64,000 nucleotides of DNA from Hirundichthys speculiger (lineage: Eukaryota > Chordata > Actinopteri > Beloniformes > Exocoetidae). Below the pieces are notes generated by a model that made no database searches, had not been told where the DNA came from, and saw only the letters and a list, made by a program, of their open reading frames with translations. The translations under genes were made by a program, and so were the position numbers. The stretch covers positions 186,001 through 250,000 of the forward strand of contig JAGFBZ010001939.1 of assembly GCA_018398805.1 (NCBI GenBank). Direction: 5' to 3'. This document shows positions 22,536 through 35,000 of this stretch, piece by piece. Position 1 is the stretch's first letter; each line of letters opens with the position of its first letter.

Positions 22536-24205
22536 TTCATTTTCATCTAAAGTTGGGCAGAAATTTGAACAAAAAAAAAAAAACGGGCATCAGCTGTGGC
22601 TACGTCAGTTCCATAAACTGCTCTTGTGTTCACAAATCAGTTGGTAGCACCAAGCGGCAGCCACGACCTGGTACAAAAATCTTTTTTTTTTCATCAATGA
22701 GCAGATTCTGTCCATGTGACAACTGCACAGCTTATGTGCACGAATGCTAACTTGTACATGTGCATGGTTTTTCTTACTCCACACAACTGTACCTGTTCAA
22801 AGCTTAGCATCAAGAACGGTAGTGAGATGGATGTCAAACTCATCATTTGAGAAATTCATGCTATAGGATATTAGATGAGAGCTCAGTCGGGGTTAAGGGG
22901 GCGGGACCCGGACACACAACGAGTCTCTGGGTATTTAACGCTGATGGGGAGGGGCCCCGGGGCCAAACGGCGTCTCCATCCATCATTCTACTGCTGCACT
23001 GGGACACAGGTGGAAAGCTCAGATTCATCCATACATGAAGCCCTGCAATACAAATCTGAGACTGACAGCTCGGCCTTCACGCACGCACGGACGGGAAAGT
23101 GATAATTGATGTTTTCACAAGGTCAGATTATATAAATTACCAGCACTTTGAGTCATGCAAAAAAAAAAAAGGTGGAGGGATATGAGAGAAGACTTGTCAT
23201 GAGGGGAGACTAACAGCATGTGACGTTCTCCTGAGGATTAGACAAAGCCTAAAGACAGAAGCGTGATCATTAATTACAGTGGTGCTGTTCATCGTATTAG
23301 CGGGGCGGCTAGTCTCTGCCTGGTTAGAACGCAAATGCAGCTAATTCAAATCCCGCGTCTGCAAATGCACCAATTACGGCATTTTATAGGACTTTATTTG
23401 AGGCAAACAGCCATCAAAGCTCTTTCTGTGTGTGTGAAGTCTGTTATTTATTTTTTTGTGACTGACTTTTAATTGTGAGGATTTAGAATGAAAAAAAAAA
23501 AAAAAAAAAACATACAAAAACAACAGAACACAAACACTGACCATCATCAGAGGCGAAACTAAGGTCCGGCATCTGAAGCTGCTCGTGCCCGTGTGCCCGT
23601 GCACGGTCACTGGGAGTCCTGGAGCCAAAAAAAAGGTCTGGCACTTGTTCACTTCAGACTACATTTTGTACATTTGTCAGCCAACATTTTCTTACATTTG
23701 CATTTCTGAGTAATCCTGTGTTCTCATTTCTTTTTTTTCCGCTGCAGTGAAGCCACAAAAAAAAAAAAAAGACTCTCCAGTGTGTTAATTTAAAATTAAA
23801 AATTCAAAGCAGTGTCATCATTGAACAAGCACAAGCGTGGATCCTGGATTATTATAGTCTGGACTGTTTATCTCCTCTAATATTACAAAACAAACCCAGA
23901 GATGACGATATTATTCATGACGTTGTCTTGAAGGGGCTTCAGACGTAACTACGTGTGACACGAACCCTGAGAAGATCCAAAAATCTGTTTGTTTAAAGCC
24001 CTCAGCTGCAGAAAGGATGTTATTTGCTCCATCTACTGAATCTGAGAGCCTGTTTTCAAGGTTTCTGTCTGAAAGAAAATAGTCTGTGGATTTTTGTATG
24101 ATCTTGAAGAAAAAGAAGTTCTCATCCCTTGAGTATAGAGTACTGAAACTACCAAGATAAAACAGAAATACAAAATAGACAAATGCCTTAAAATGTCTGT
24201 AAATG
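22536..24205. other. No gene seen
   Basis: ORFs of 98 codons or fewer. Poly-A tracts at about 22569-22582, 23159-23170, 23490-23510 and 23757-23770. No element ends identified. AT-rich sequence leads up to the Charlie-like hAT. Confidence 0.4.
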
Positions 24206-25142
24206 CTATGAATCAGTGTTTCTTAACCTTTTTTGAACAAACGCCTCCCTGAGCCACCATGATTCTCTTATTGCCCCCCCTCCAAAAAAAAAAAAAAAAA
24301 GAAAAATGTGTGTGTAAGCATGGATTTTAATTTGTGGAAATGGAAATAACATGGAAATAATATTATAATACTTTAGTTGCACTGAGACCGAAATCTCTTC
24401 AGTTGATCTTCTGGACTGTGAGGCTGAATTTCTGAGATTGAACTGTGAGACTGAATTTTAATCAAATTGATCTTTTATGATTTTTGAATTCATCACAACA
24501 TTTGTAAATAAATTCTTGGAACTAAGAAAAAATACCACCACAGCAGAATGAGTTGTAAATCTGTTTTATGGGTAGGCTAACTGAAGATGCCAACAACATC
24601 ATGCACACTTCACGTGAACGACGTTAAATTAACCAATCAAAACCTGGAAGCACTCGTGCGTCAATTAATGCGCCTTAAATATTTCAAACGGTCATTTTCG
24701 GAGTAGACTACTGACAAGGCCTGGCAACGTGGAAAAAAAAGAAGAAGAAAAACTATTTATAAAAGGGAACGACTTCATTTTTACTGGGGGCCCTGATCTT
24801 GGTGGGCTGCTGCCATATTTTTCACATCTGGACACATCAGCTTCAGCCTGAGTGGACCAGAGCTCACGACGTTCAGATGATTTCAGTATTTTGTCTATAT
24901 GTGGAGAGTTTGGCTGAATCCCTGTTCAGTGAGCCTAGTCTTTAAACGTCTGGATGTATTTTAGAAAGATGCTCCTGTAATCACGACGGCTTCATGGCTT
25001 CATTGGAGAACACCTGCTCACATAGCAGCACATCTGCAGATGTACGTTGCTCTGTGATGGAATAAATCCATAATTTGTGTAATTACCATTGTACTGCCGC
25101 CACTTTTTCTTGTTTTCCGCCATTTTTGATTGTACTGTAAAT

Positions 25143-26012
25143 GTTGCTTCTCTCCCAAGGAGTGGCCGTCCACCAAAGATGACGCCAAGAGTTCAGCGCA
25201 GACTACTCAGAGAGGTAAAAAAGAACCCGAGAGTGTCTGCTAAAGACTTGAAGGAATCACTGGCACAGTCCAATATCTCTGTGCACACATCAACTATATG
25301 TAAAACACTGGCCAAGAATGGTATTCATGGGAGGACTCCACGGAGGAAGCCACTGCTTTCTAAGAAAAACATTGATGCTCGTTTAATGTTCGCAAAAAGG
25401 CACTTGGACACTCCACTGAAGTTTTGGCAAAATATTTTGTGGACTGATGAAGCCAAAGTTGAATTGTTTGGGAGGAATACACAACGTCATGTGTGGAGGA
25501 AAAATGGAACGGCTCACCAACATCAACACCTCATCCCCACTGTGAAGCGTGGTGGAGGGTGCATCATGGTTTGGGGCTGTTTTGCTGCCTCAGGGCCTGG
25601 ACAACTTGCAATCATCAATGGAAAAATGAATTCAAAAGTTTATCAGGATGTTTTGCAGGAAAACCTGAGGCCGTCTGTCAGACAGTTGAAGTTAAAAAGA
25701 GGATGGATGCTGCAACAAGACAATGATCCTAAACACAAAAGTAAATCAACTTCAGAATGGTTTCAGAAGAACAAAATACACATTCTAGAGTGGCCAAGTC
25801 AAAGTCCAGACTTGAACCCCATTGAGATGCTGTGGCATGACCTCAAGACAGCGATTCATGCCAGACATCCCAGGAATCTGACTGAACTACAGCAGTTTTG
25901 TAAAGAAGAATGGGCCAAGATTAGCCCTGATCGATGTGCCAGACTGATCTGCAGCTACAGGAAGCGTCTGGTTGAAGTTATTGCTGCCAAAGAGGGGGCC
26001 ACAAAATATTAA
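25143..26012 (+). pseudogene. Tc1-type transposase, N-terminus missing, catalytic domain intact
   Basis: DDE transposase that would cut and paste a Tc1-type element at TA sites in the nucleus. The ORF runs uninterrupted from a TTG at 25089 (307 codons), but only residues from about 19 onward resemble the family. It has the SLPRSGRPPK linker, a second helix-turn-helix region around residues 45-85, then the catalytic residues D120 (LWTDEAK), D211 (QQDNDPKH) and E246 (SPDLNPIE). The last two are separated by 34 residues, the DD34E spacing of Tc1. It ends at a family-typical KEGATKY. The first helix-turn-helix (paired-like, TIR-binding) is missing, roughly 60-70 residues short of the 340-residue norm. 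The upstream codons are unrelated hAT sequence. Confidence 0.9.
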
Positions 26013-26231
26013 ATGTGATGGTTCAGTTACTTATTCCTCCCCCTACTGTTATTGTTTGCATGCTATTCTCATTAAAATATGAAAACCTATAAACGTCTGG
26101 GTGGTTTTATTTAAAGCAGACACTGTTTTTTCATTTGTGTGATTTTGACAAAGATCAGATCACATTTGATGGTGATTTTATGTAGAAATGTTAGGATTTC
26201 CAAAAGGTTCAGATACTTTTTCATACCACTG
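25143..26231 (+). mobile_element. Tc1-type transposon, 5'-truncated
   Basis: The right end is intact: it closes with TTTCATACCACTG at 26231 followed by TA (26232-26233). The left TIR and the N-terminal third of the transposase gene are missing; similarity starts abruptly near 25143. Lacking one TIR it is not mobile, yet its remaining reading frame has no stops. It lies inside the Charlie-like hAT. Confidence 0.85.
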
Positions 26232-26233
26232 TA

Positions 26234-26425
26234 TACTTTAGCTGTCTTGGAGGTCAGAAATGGTCTTATATGATAAAAGTTTGACAAATTAAAATTGATG
26301 ATGTTTTTGATTTTTTTAACATGTGCTTTAAAAGATAAATTTGTGTCAAAGACCACTCCAAGATATTTAAACTCTTCCATGATGTCAAGGCTCTCTCCAT
26401 TGACCACTACAGATGGAAGATCGCC
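26234..26425 (-). pseudogene. Non-LTR retrotransposon RT C-terminal fragment
   Basis: Minus-strand translation from 26407 reads MVNGESLDIMEEFKYLGVVF, then DTNLSFKAHVKK and FYHIRPFLTSKTAKVY. The sequence order EFKYLGVxxDxxLSFKxHI and FL(T/S)xKTAK is the conserved tail of fish LINE RTs. It directly abuts the TA next to the Tc1 right end, so the Tc1 may have inserted in this LINE fragment. It is confined to about 190 bp and has no other domain. Confidence 0.65.
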
Positions 26426-26578
26426 CTCTGTTGACTGACGAGAGTTCTCAAGGCGTGGGGCCCCTCATTTGTGCCTGAGCGCCCCCCTCTCAGCCCTGAC
26501 ATTTCCAGCGCCACCCTAAAGGTTCAGAGCGCCCCCTAGGGGGCAGTACCGCCGCCGTTGAAAAACCCTACTATAAAT

Positions 26579-28344
26579 GGAACAGAAACAACGCTTTTAA
26601 ATATCACAAACTCACGTAGAACCTATAGAACACAGAAGAGATGACAAATATTTTCCCAGAAAGCTTTAAAAATGTACACGCTCAAGAAAAATAAGGTAAT
26701 TTGTTATTTAAAAAAAAAAAAAAAAAAAGGCGAGCTCCAGTGCATCAGCAGGTTTTTGGCCAACAGAGCAGCAGGCGCACTCACCTGGGGGTGTTGCAGA
26801 TCTGTCTCTTTTCCCTCAATCATTCCCTCAGTAGATCCAAGGAAAGTAGACCGGATCACCACGCGTGTGCTGATCTGCTCCGTGTTGAAATAACGGGAAC
26901 ATAGTCTGGGATTTCTTCTCATCAACGTCCTGTTGCTCTCTTTTACAAAAGCGACTGTGTCTGCAGAAAGCTCCTTGTTATGACTGGTGCTGCCACCTAG
27001 TGGATAAAGACGGCAGGACACTTGCGACACTTGGCTCAACTTTGTTCAAATTTGTTATTTTACAAGCAAAGGTAACGATTATTAGTACCTTCATTAGATC
27101 CGGAGTTTGTGTTTGATGTAGCGTCATCAAGATGGAGGCAGGCGAATATTAGTTACAGTGTACAAACTAAACCCATCTCACAGTCGGTGGTACGCTGTCT
27201 TGAGGTTACATAATGGCTGGAAGAGGAGGGGCCGTGACATCAATTAACAAAATATATCCAATGACCTGACCTGCGTGAGACTTTGGGGTCGTAGGGGACG
27301 TTCGTGGATCTACGAATTCTAGGTATGGTATTAATGAACCGTAGCTTTAATGATTAAACACATTTCAGTCGACACTCTGAGGTGTGAGACGAGGATGTGT
27401 GCATATATTATTCCTGGCTGGCCATACCTTAATGAAAAGAAGGGGTGGGGGTGGGGGGATAAAGATCATGACTTTTACTGCATTGCTTCTACAAAATAGC
27501 CAAACAGCACTTCTAATCAGGATGCATTCCCCATTCAACCTCTTGCAGGAAGGTGATACTCAGCAGCCAGTGAGGGGCTCATTACTTCAGCCGGAGTGTT
27601 TGTGGGCTCAGGCTTGAATAATGAGGCTATTATGGAGATATCCTCCAAGAAAACCTGAAGAGGTCTGGGTTTCCAGAGCTGAAGTAGACCACCGGGCCGC
27701 TATCTCCAGACATAAAATAACTCACGCTTCCATATATCTGCCTTGAACCGTGGCCGGGGGGGGCTCTGTGAAACGCACGTGACGCCGTTTGTAAAGTAGA
27801 CGTGCAGATGTGACCACCGCATCACTCGGCGCAGCGGCGCGTGATAAAAAATGTATGTTCTGCGGTTTGGGGGCTCTTTGAGGCAGTTTTGTTTTAAAGG
27901 CTGAAACAGACACTCCAAGAGTTTGTCTCCTTCACTTGAGCGACATCAGTAACTATTTGCACTATCTAGTAATTTCTTTCCAAACTGTGTGTGCAGATGA
28001 CAGCTCCAGATTCAAATAGAGATAGATGGGCCTCCCCTCGACGCTCACGTCGGATGCTTTTCCCCCCCGACTCTCCAGTCTCGTTGCTTTCATTTCTGAG
28101 ATAAAGCAAGTGTATTGCAGTTGTGGGCCCAGCTTGACTCCTCTGGGAGTTGTGCCTCATTATCTAAGAAGCTGCTTACACTCCACTGCTTAGCTCATTA
28201 CAGATGGTGGAGGAAAAACGAGAACGGAGACGGGCGGCGTGAAGCCTCTCAGATGCTTCTGACCCTCAGAGCTCCATGTTTCAGTTTTCACACAGGAAGC
28301 CAGTGTTGATAAAGCAGATGCTCTCTCTAACCGTCTAAATGGTT
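26579..28344. other. No gene seen
   Basis: ORFs up to 111 codons overlap on both strands without domain similarity. Poly-A at 26709-26727. G-runs near 27447 and 27758. Confidence 0.4.
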
Positions 28345-29399
28345 TTTCCAACCCTGACTATGACGATGATGTATCAAGCTCCTGAACTTTACATTTTTTG
28401 TTTACCTTTTTTTTTTTTATTATTTGAGAGTTTACAGAGCAGTAAGAAATCTACTTGTCTCTGACAATTGTTTCATATACAGTCATGGAAAAAATTATTA
28501 GACCACCATTTTTTCTTCACTTTCTTGTTCATTTTAATACCTGGTACCACTAAACGTCATCATGTCACTAAAACAGACAGAAAAGAAAACACTAAATGCA
28601 TAAAAGCAGTGTTTTTGGCAGTACATAGCTATTGATGTAAAAACTTAAGTGATTTAGGTTATAATCAAGAAAACCATGGAAAATGGTAAGATATCAGCTC
28701 TTAAATAAAACTCTTATGAGCAATCTTTGTGGTTATCGTTATGTTTGTCCAAACAAATGTACCTTTAGTTGTACCAAGCATTAAAATGAACAAGAAACTG
28801 AAGAAAACAAGGGTGGTCTAATAATTTTTTCCATGACTGTATATATTTCAATTTATTTGACTTTTTTTTTTTAAATTAGACCAGGATATAATATATCTTT
28901 TAAGAGATACAGACAAAAGTGCAAAAATCAGGGCATCTGGAGGGAAACTGGCTCTTAGTAATATATTTCTAAGGATGTTTCTAAAAAAAAACTGGTCATT
29001 CTGTGTTTGTATTACCATCTCAAGATTTTATTTTTTTTTAACTGACATATTTTCTATCAAAACAGATTTTTTAAAATTTATTTCTTTTATTTTCTGCGCT
29101 GCCTTGGATGCCGTCTTGCTTCAAGATATCTGCTGGCACTTTTTAAATGATTTGTTATGATAAGTAACCCTGGCGTCGAGGAAGGTTTTTTTACTTTCAC
29201 ACATTTTCGAACAGCCAACTGAGCTTTTTATGGCCAGAGCTTTAAAAAGCTTTTTTAAAGCCTGAACTGTCTCGTCTCTATGTTGTCTTGGAGGATGTGA
29301 TGTGACTGGCGCAGAAATGGAAGTGCTCGGAAACAACGCAGTGATGTCAGCGGTGTGTTTACTGAGACGTGGCTGCAGGAACATATTTAGACACAGATA
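28345..29399 (+). repeat. Duplicated block A
   Basis: Begins AACCCTGACTATGAC and is collinear with block B at 30085-31050. Shared stretches include a TTTACAGAGCAGTA segment, GATACAGACAAAAGTGC, GGAAACTGGCTCTTAG, GCCTTGGATGCCGTCTTGC, GATAAGTAACCCTGGCGTCG and GGAGGATGTGATGTGACTGG. Relative to B it contains a 360-bp MITE (28480-28839) and lacks about 100 bp after TGAGCTTTTTA (near 29230). It ends at GACACAGATA, where the pogo-like element begins. I cannot assign a family to the block. Confidence 0.75.
28480..28839. mobile_element. Tc1-derived MITE, copy 1
   Basis: Ends CAGTCATGGAAAAAATTATT and its exact inverse, with TA at 28478-28479 and 28840-28841. Length 360 bp. About 250 bp of the right half is collinear (reverse complement) with the transposase 3' flank of the Tc1 element starting at 63606; the left end is the opposite TIR. 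It is thus an internal-deletion derivative. Block B preserves the empty site (GTTTTATATATATATTTC). Confidence 0.9.
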
Positions 29400-30092
29400 C
29401 AGTGATCCCTTATTTTTTCACGGTTAATGGGGACCGGCGCCACCTGCGAAAATCAAAATCCGCGAACTGGAGCCGGAGCCCCCCGAGCCTAATTAATGTG
29501 TTTAAAATATGTTTAAAACTGCAAAAAAGTAGCGAAACACTGCAGCGAAACAAGACAAAGGCTCAACTGTGGTCTTTCTGTTACCTTCACAGCCTCTGGT
29601 CTCTGAACCGTAGTAAAGAAACCGCTGATATTGTGTTATTTTAATTATAATTAGCAGCTAACACGCTAACAACAAAAAAACAAACAGTCCGGTTTTCTCT
29701 GCATGGAACGGGAACTTTATTCTGGCACTGCAGGAACTTGTAACATCACACAGGTTGTATTGTTGGGCTCCTGTCAGTTAACAGAGAATGTAAATCTATA
29801 CACGCTGGGCTGCTGTTGATGCTCACTACACTTTTCATCTAACCCTGTTTTCATTCTGCCGTCCCACGACACACACACTACATAAGGCCACACCATTACC
29901 CATAAGGCCACCTTCTTCAAGGGGCCAGGCTGGCTCACAACATTTCTTCACCGTCAGAGAACGCTCACAACATCCTGTGATGTTTCCGTGATTTTTTTCT
30001 TGATTTTTTTAAAATTATATTATATATTTCTGAAAATTCCGCGAATAACTAAAACCGCAGAACATAAAGCACGAATTGGCGAGGGAACCCTG
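29400..30092. mobile_element. Pogo/Tigger-like non-autonomous element, copy 2
   Basis: Starts CAGTGATCCCTTATTTTTTC after TA (29398-29399) and ends ...GGCGAGGGAACCCTG. The inverse of the start reads AGGGATCACTG, so the right end is a decayed TIR. It is collinear with 7461-8110. It separates the duplicated blocks A and B and shares the bases ACCCTG with the start of block B, which makes the junction ambiguous by about 10 bp. No coding capacity. Confidence 0.65.
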
Positions 30093-31050
30093 ACTATGAC
30101 AGAGATATATTGAGCTCCTGAACTTTACAGTTTTTGTTTTACCTTTTTTCTTTTTTTTTTTTTTGAGGGTTTACAGAGCAGTACTAAATCTACTTGTCTT
30201 TATACTGACAAGTGTTTTATATATATATTTCAATGCATTTGACTTTTTAAAAAAATTAGACGATGATATAATTTATCTTTTAAGAGATACAGACAAAAGT
30301 GCAAAACTCTGGGCATCTGGATGGAAACTGGCTCTTAGAAATATATTTCTAAGGATGTTTCTAAAAAAAAAGTAGAGATATTTCTAGCCAGCAGCTCTGG
30401 TCATTCTGTGTTTGTATTAACGTCTCAAGATTTTTTTTTTTTAAACCGAGATATTTTCTATCAAAACAGATTTTTTTAATTTATTTCTTTTATTTTCTGC
30501 ACTGCCTTGGATGCCGTCTTGCTTCAAGGATATCTGCTGGCACTTTTTAAATGATTTGTTATGATAAGTAACCCTGGCGTCGAGGAAGGTTTTTACTTTC
30601 ACACATTTTCAAACAGCCGACTGAGCTTTTTAAAGCCCGAGCGAAGCCCAGATGGTCCCAGATCCAGATGGGTTGAAGAGGAGCTGCTGAAGAAGCTGAG
30701 CAGGATTAAAACCAGGAGGAGGAGGAAGCCTGAACTGTCTCGTCTCTATGTTGTCTTGGAGGATGTGATGTGACTGGCGCAGAAATGGAAGTGCTTGGAA
30801 ACAACGCAGTGATGTCAGCGGTGGGTTTCACTGGTTGCAGGAACATATTTAGACACAGATCCTGCAAACACAGCGGCCAGACTAAAGGGAGCTGGACTGC
30901 AGCGCTCATTAACAACGCTGTGAAGGAGCGTCTCTGCTCCCCAGATGTTGAGCTGCTGGCTGGGAGACTCATCCGTGACTTTTACAGACTTACCCGCCGA
31001 CGTGCACTCAGTGAATAAGACAGGCTTTTAAAACTTTGTTAAATTATAAT
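30085..31050 (+). repeat. Duplicated block B
   Basis: Paralogue of block A without the MITE and with about 100 bp more in the middle (30628-30725). Beyond the end of A (at GACACAGAT) it continues for about 190 bp. Two plus-strand ORFs are present. 30561-30773 is rich in Arg/Lys with KKLSRIKTRRRRKPELSRLY. 30770-31018 ends RLIRDFYRLTRRRALSE. Neither matches a family I recognise, and neither is open in block A. It could be a fragment of a retroelement or a duplicated host sequence. Confidence 0.65.
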
Positions 31051-32015
31051 TAGGGCTGGGCAACGATTACAATTTTTAATCGCGATTAATCGCATTGTAT
31101 ACGCGAAATCAAATAATGAATTCAAAATAGTGTCAAATGCACTTTTATTTAAATGTTCTGCTGCCATATGAACTAAAGTGTCATAACATTTGTTGTTCAA
31201 ACACTTTAACATCAGCACTTGTCAGTAACACATATCTCATCTTAAAAACTGTAAAATAAAATAAAGCTTATTGCCACTGCCAGGGCATTAATGTCATCCT
31301 GTTTTTATATAAAAAAAATAAAGTCTACAAACAAAATCCAACAAAATGATTGTGTCTCAGCACAATCAGAACATTAAAACTGGTAATTTCTGAGGTAACA
31401 GCAGAAACTTTTAACGGGGAGTTCAACTTACAAATAACCTTGTTTCTGTCAAATCATCCGTCTGGGAGAACTTTGTTTTTTCGTTTTTTAATCCAACACA
31501 AAAAAACGGGGAAAAAAAGCCTTTTTTATGTATATATTTCAATTTTAGACTTGGATCAAAAATATGAATTTAAAAAACAGGCCACAGAACTGAATTTATT
31601 TTATAATGGATGACTGGACTTTCTGTTGTCATTACACATCTGAGCCACTAGATGGAGCCGCACTGCAGTAACCAGCTAGAGAACAGCAGGACAGTGAACA
31701 CATGGAGCAGATCTGATGGAACATGGAGGAATGACGCGAAAGTTTTGTTGTTGTCCAAATTTTTTTTTCAGACAGAATTGTTAATATTTCTACCTGAGTT
31801 GCTACCTGAACTGTAAAGTTCACGGATTTTTACCGTTCTCCATGTCTGTTTTAGCTTTTCTGCATGTTTACTCTTCCAGTTCTGCAGCAGCTGGTAACAG
31901 ACTTTTCAAAACAAAAGCATGTGAGCAACGTGTGTTAACACGCAATAAAATAAATGTCTGTGTTAATAAATTAATGCATTAACGCGATAATAACACATTA
32001 ACTTGCCCAGCCCTA
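31051..32015 (+). mobile_element. hAT non-autonomous element, family H copy 2
   Basis: Starts TAGGGCTGGGCAACGATTAC and ends TTGCCCAGCCCTA. A perfect 8-bp TSD, ATTATAAT, lies at 31043-31050 and 32016-32023. Shares its whole interior with 59938-61067 and, inverted, with 1655-2761. No transposase frame remains. Confidence 0.9.
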
Positions 32016-32023
32016 ATTATAAT

Positions 32024-35000
32024 ACACTGTTTTGGACTTAACTTTTCTTTTTTTGTTCTGCATTGCACCTGCGTTTGGAAGCGTTTCCAACTTCCCTGCA
32101 GATTGTTAACCAATTTTACTTTCTTTTTCTACTTATTCTCAATTTATACTGAGAAATGATGAGACTGTAGAGACTGATGGAGTATAATTCAGTATAAACT
32201 TTGAAGGTGTGATGTTAGAAATCCATTCTCAGGCCTAAACTTGCTAAAACTGCTGAGTCATGCTGTGTCATGAGTAAGGCCATGACTTCTGGCCCCGATT
32301 CCTGTCAATTTGAGGCCACAGGTTGTTATTGTACTGGCTCCATCAAGTAGCTAAGTTTTGACACGTAGGCGTCTAGACAGTTCTCAAGGTTTCCTTGTTT
32401 TCCACCAATGTTAAGATGAACTGTCTGCTTTTTTGTCTTTGTCATTCTGAACGATTCCGCATTCTGTGATGACCTCTCTAAAATCTGCATGCAACTTAGA
32501 GAAGAGAATAAACTCATTTAACACCTCAGTCGTTTGTCAGTGCCTTGTTTAACAACCGAATTGACTGCTTCACCAGTGCACAATAATAATAATAATTCTT
32601 ACGAGTGAGAATACATCCAAATTCTCATCTTACATAAGGGTTATGACCTGTTCCCACAGTGACACTGGCTCAGATATGATCTTTACAGAATCATCTGAAT
32701 TGTGCCGATGAATCTGAAAAGCCCTGATGCTTTTCTGAAAGAAAAAGGAGGGAAAAAAAGCCCCGTTAACTAACGAAGTTAAAATGAAACCCAGTCGCTG
32801 CAATGAGCAAAAGGTGTGTTTGGAATTAAGCTAGAGAGGGAGGCAAGTATTTAATAAAAAGAGCAGCTAACCAAGCGTCAGCGTGGGAGTGGATTAATGA
32901 TGTTTTGGACCTGTGTTTCAGGAGGAACCTTCCTCTGGTAGAGAGAGTTGTGGTTCAATTAGATGCCACTGAATCCTGCAAGCAGACAGCACACCAGAGA
33001 TGGTTTAACAAGCGCTCGGATAGTTACTGAACTAACTTCTTTATCTGTTACGCACGGAAATAAGAATACCTGTCGTAAAGGATGTAATCCTTTTACCCGC
33101 TCGGCCATTCACGCTGAGATTTTGACCAAACTTTTATTCTTCTTGGAGCTACTTAAGAGCAATCAATCATCGTTTGAATCCTGCAGCCTCCTGAGTTCTG
33201 TTGCTTTCTATTAAGGCCACAATTTATCACCTTCTTATGGCAACTCCCATAATGCATTATGATGCACCGTGTCCCAAAGCAAAGGTAAGCTCAAACCGGT
33301 TCCATGAACGAGGAGATGAACAATGACTTCAGTGGTCTCTGGAGTCATCGGGGACACTGTTCACATCCTCAGAGCGTCTCTGAGAAAGGAAGGAACAGAA
33401 ACCTCGGATGACGCCGATGGCTCAACAAGAGAAAGAACGAAAGGAAAAGGAAATAGGGGAAAAGTAGAATATAATAACTACACTGCATTACAGAATGAAA
33501 GCCGTGCAGGATCAATGAAATGATTCAGTACCGAAGCATGAAGTAATTACAACTCTTATTCTGGTGGAGCCGTGCAACATTTTCTCTGCAGAGTTTCATT
33601 AAAGTCCTCCCGTTTGTCTGCAAAATAATTCTTTTTTTTTTCTTTTCTGAGGAAATGCTCCTGAAATATTTCCTAAATGCTCTCAGAAAACCAAGTTAGT
33701 TAATCAGTCTGCTCCTCTTGAAAGTTTCTTTTCCCCTCGTTCAATCGCAGCCTTTTTAACAGGTTGGCTGCCTTATTATTAAGCTTTTTTTTTAATCTAC
33801 TTTTTTTTTTTTTAATGTATTTCAAACAAACATCAAAGATTTAAGCTTTGGGAGAAATTGCTCAGAAAATGTTTTCGCTTGTTGCAGAACGTGATATTTT
33901 CACCTGAGAAATCTGCAACATTAACCAGAGATAGAATGTGGTCAATGAAAAAAAGAGCAAAAAAAACCAAAAAAAACTACTTAAAGAAATGTTACATTTG
34001 TGTCCTTAAAGACGTCATTGCCTGTTCTGGAGTCATCCTGCTCTGCGTCTGTGCTGCAGAGCACCTTATATCTTTATGAAGTGAATTCCTGGTGAGGTCG
34101 GCAGCGTTTCTGCTCCTGATCATCCCAGGATGTTCCAGCCTGGTCCAGAGATGACGGAGGAGCCTGAACCGGTCACCAAAGACAAAATGATTTCATTTGT
34201 GCTTTTGACTAACCGATGTGCTTCTGTGATATAAAATGTGACATCGTTTTTAACCACCTGAACCTTGCAGAAATAAAGCATGAAACACTCAAAAAAAATG
34301 ATTCTTGGCTCTAATAAACATAAAGTAATAGTTTAAAGTAAAATGTAACTGAAATATATGACATTTAAAATCTATTTATCCAAAAAAGTCAAACATAATG
34401 TGAATATGCTTGGTATAAACTGAATCTAAACAAATCAACTAAACGTTATTTACTAGATTGTGTGTCACAGTCTAATACAGTTTATGTAAAAGTTTGCATT
34501 AAATAAAGCAAATCTGACTGAAGGTATTCAATTTATTCACATTGATGCAATATGATGAAAAAACATTGTAATATATGCAATTCGTTACATTTAACATATG
34601 TAATAAAATTACATGGAAAATTTACATGTAATTTTAAATACATAAAGTCCATGTTATTGGGGTAATTTTTTTTTTTTTTTTTCCGAGTGACGTCAGTGTA
34701 AAACAGTTTGATTCTTCCATGGTGCCACCACCCAACCAGATCTCTAGGTCTGGACCAGATGTGGACTAGTTGAAAAGATGATTTCACAAAATGTGAGGAC
34801 GACGAGAACCTCGGTGTCACTTCTCGTACGCTGGCGTGATTATCGGCAAAATGCCTGAAGATGTGAACGTCTGTGGAAATGCTTTCAGAGTGACTGGGCT
34901 GGATATTTCACAGAAACCGTGGCGGTGGACGGACGAACCGTGGTTAAGGCTCTCGAGGCTGATCTGCGTTTTTAATTTAGCACCCACTGCTGCGGTGTCC

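Larger units (their letters stand above)
24214..26570 (-). mobile_element. Charlie-like hAT element containing a Tc1 and a non-LTR fragment
   Basis: The left end CAGTGTTTCTTAACCTTTTT and the right end ...GTTGAAAAACCCTA are inverse to each other. TSD CTATGAAT (24206-24213) / CTATAAAT (26571-26578) agrees at 7 of 8 positions. Both edges are rich in GCCCCCC and GAGCGCC motifs. The minus strand at about 25040-24945 gives SNEAMKPS, a stop, LQEHLSKIHPDV, which matches the second half of the BED zinc finger of ZBED/Charlie-type hAT transposases (His-x-x-x-x-His pairing). The rest of the transposase is lost. The interior is occupied by a truncated Tc1 (25143-26231) and a non-LTR fragment (26234-26425). 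Confidence 0.7.

Noticed and set aside
25089..25142. Start of the Tc1 transposase at the TTG/first codons of the open frame
   Set aside because: The first 18 or so codons are unrelated to the family and belong to the surrounding hAT sequence.
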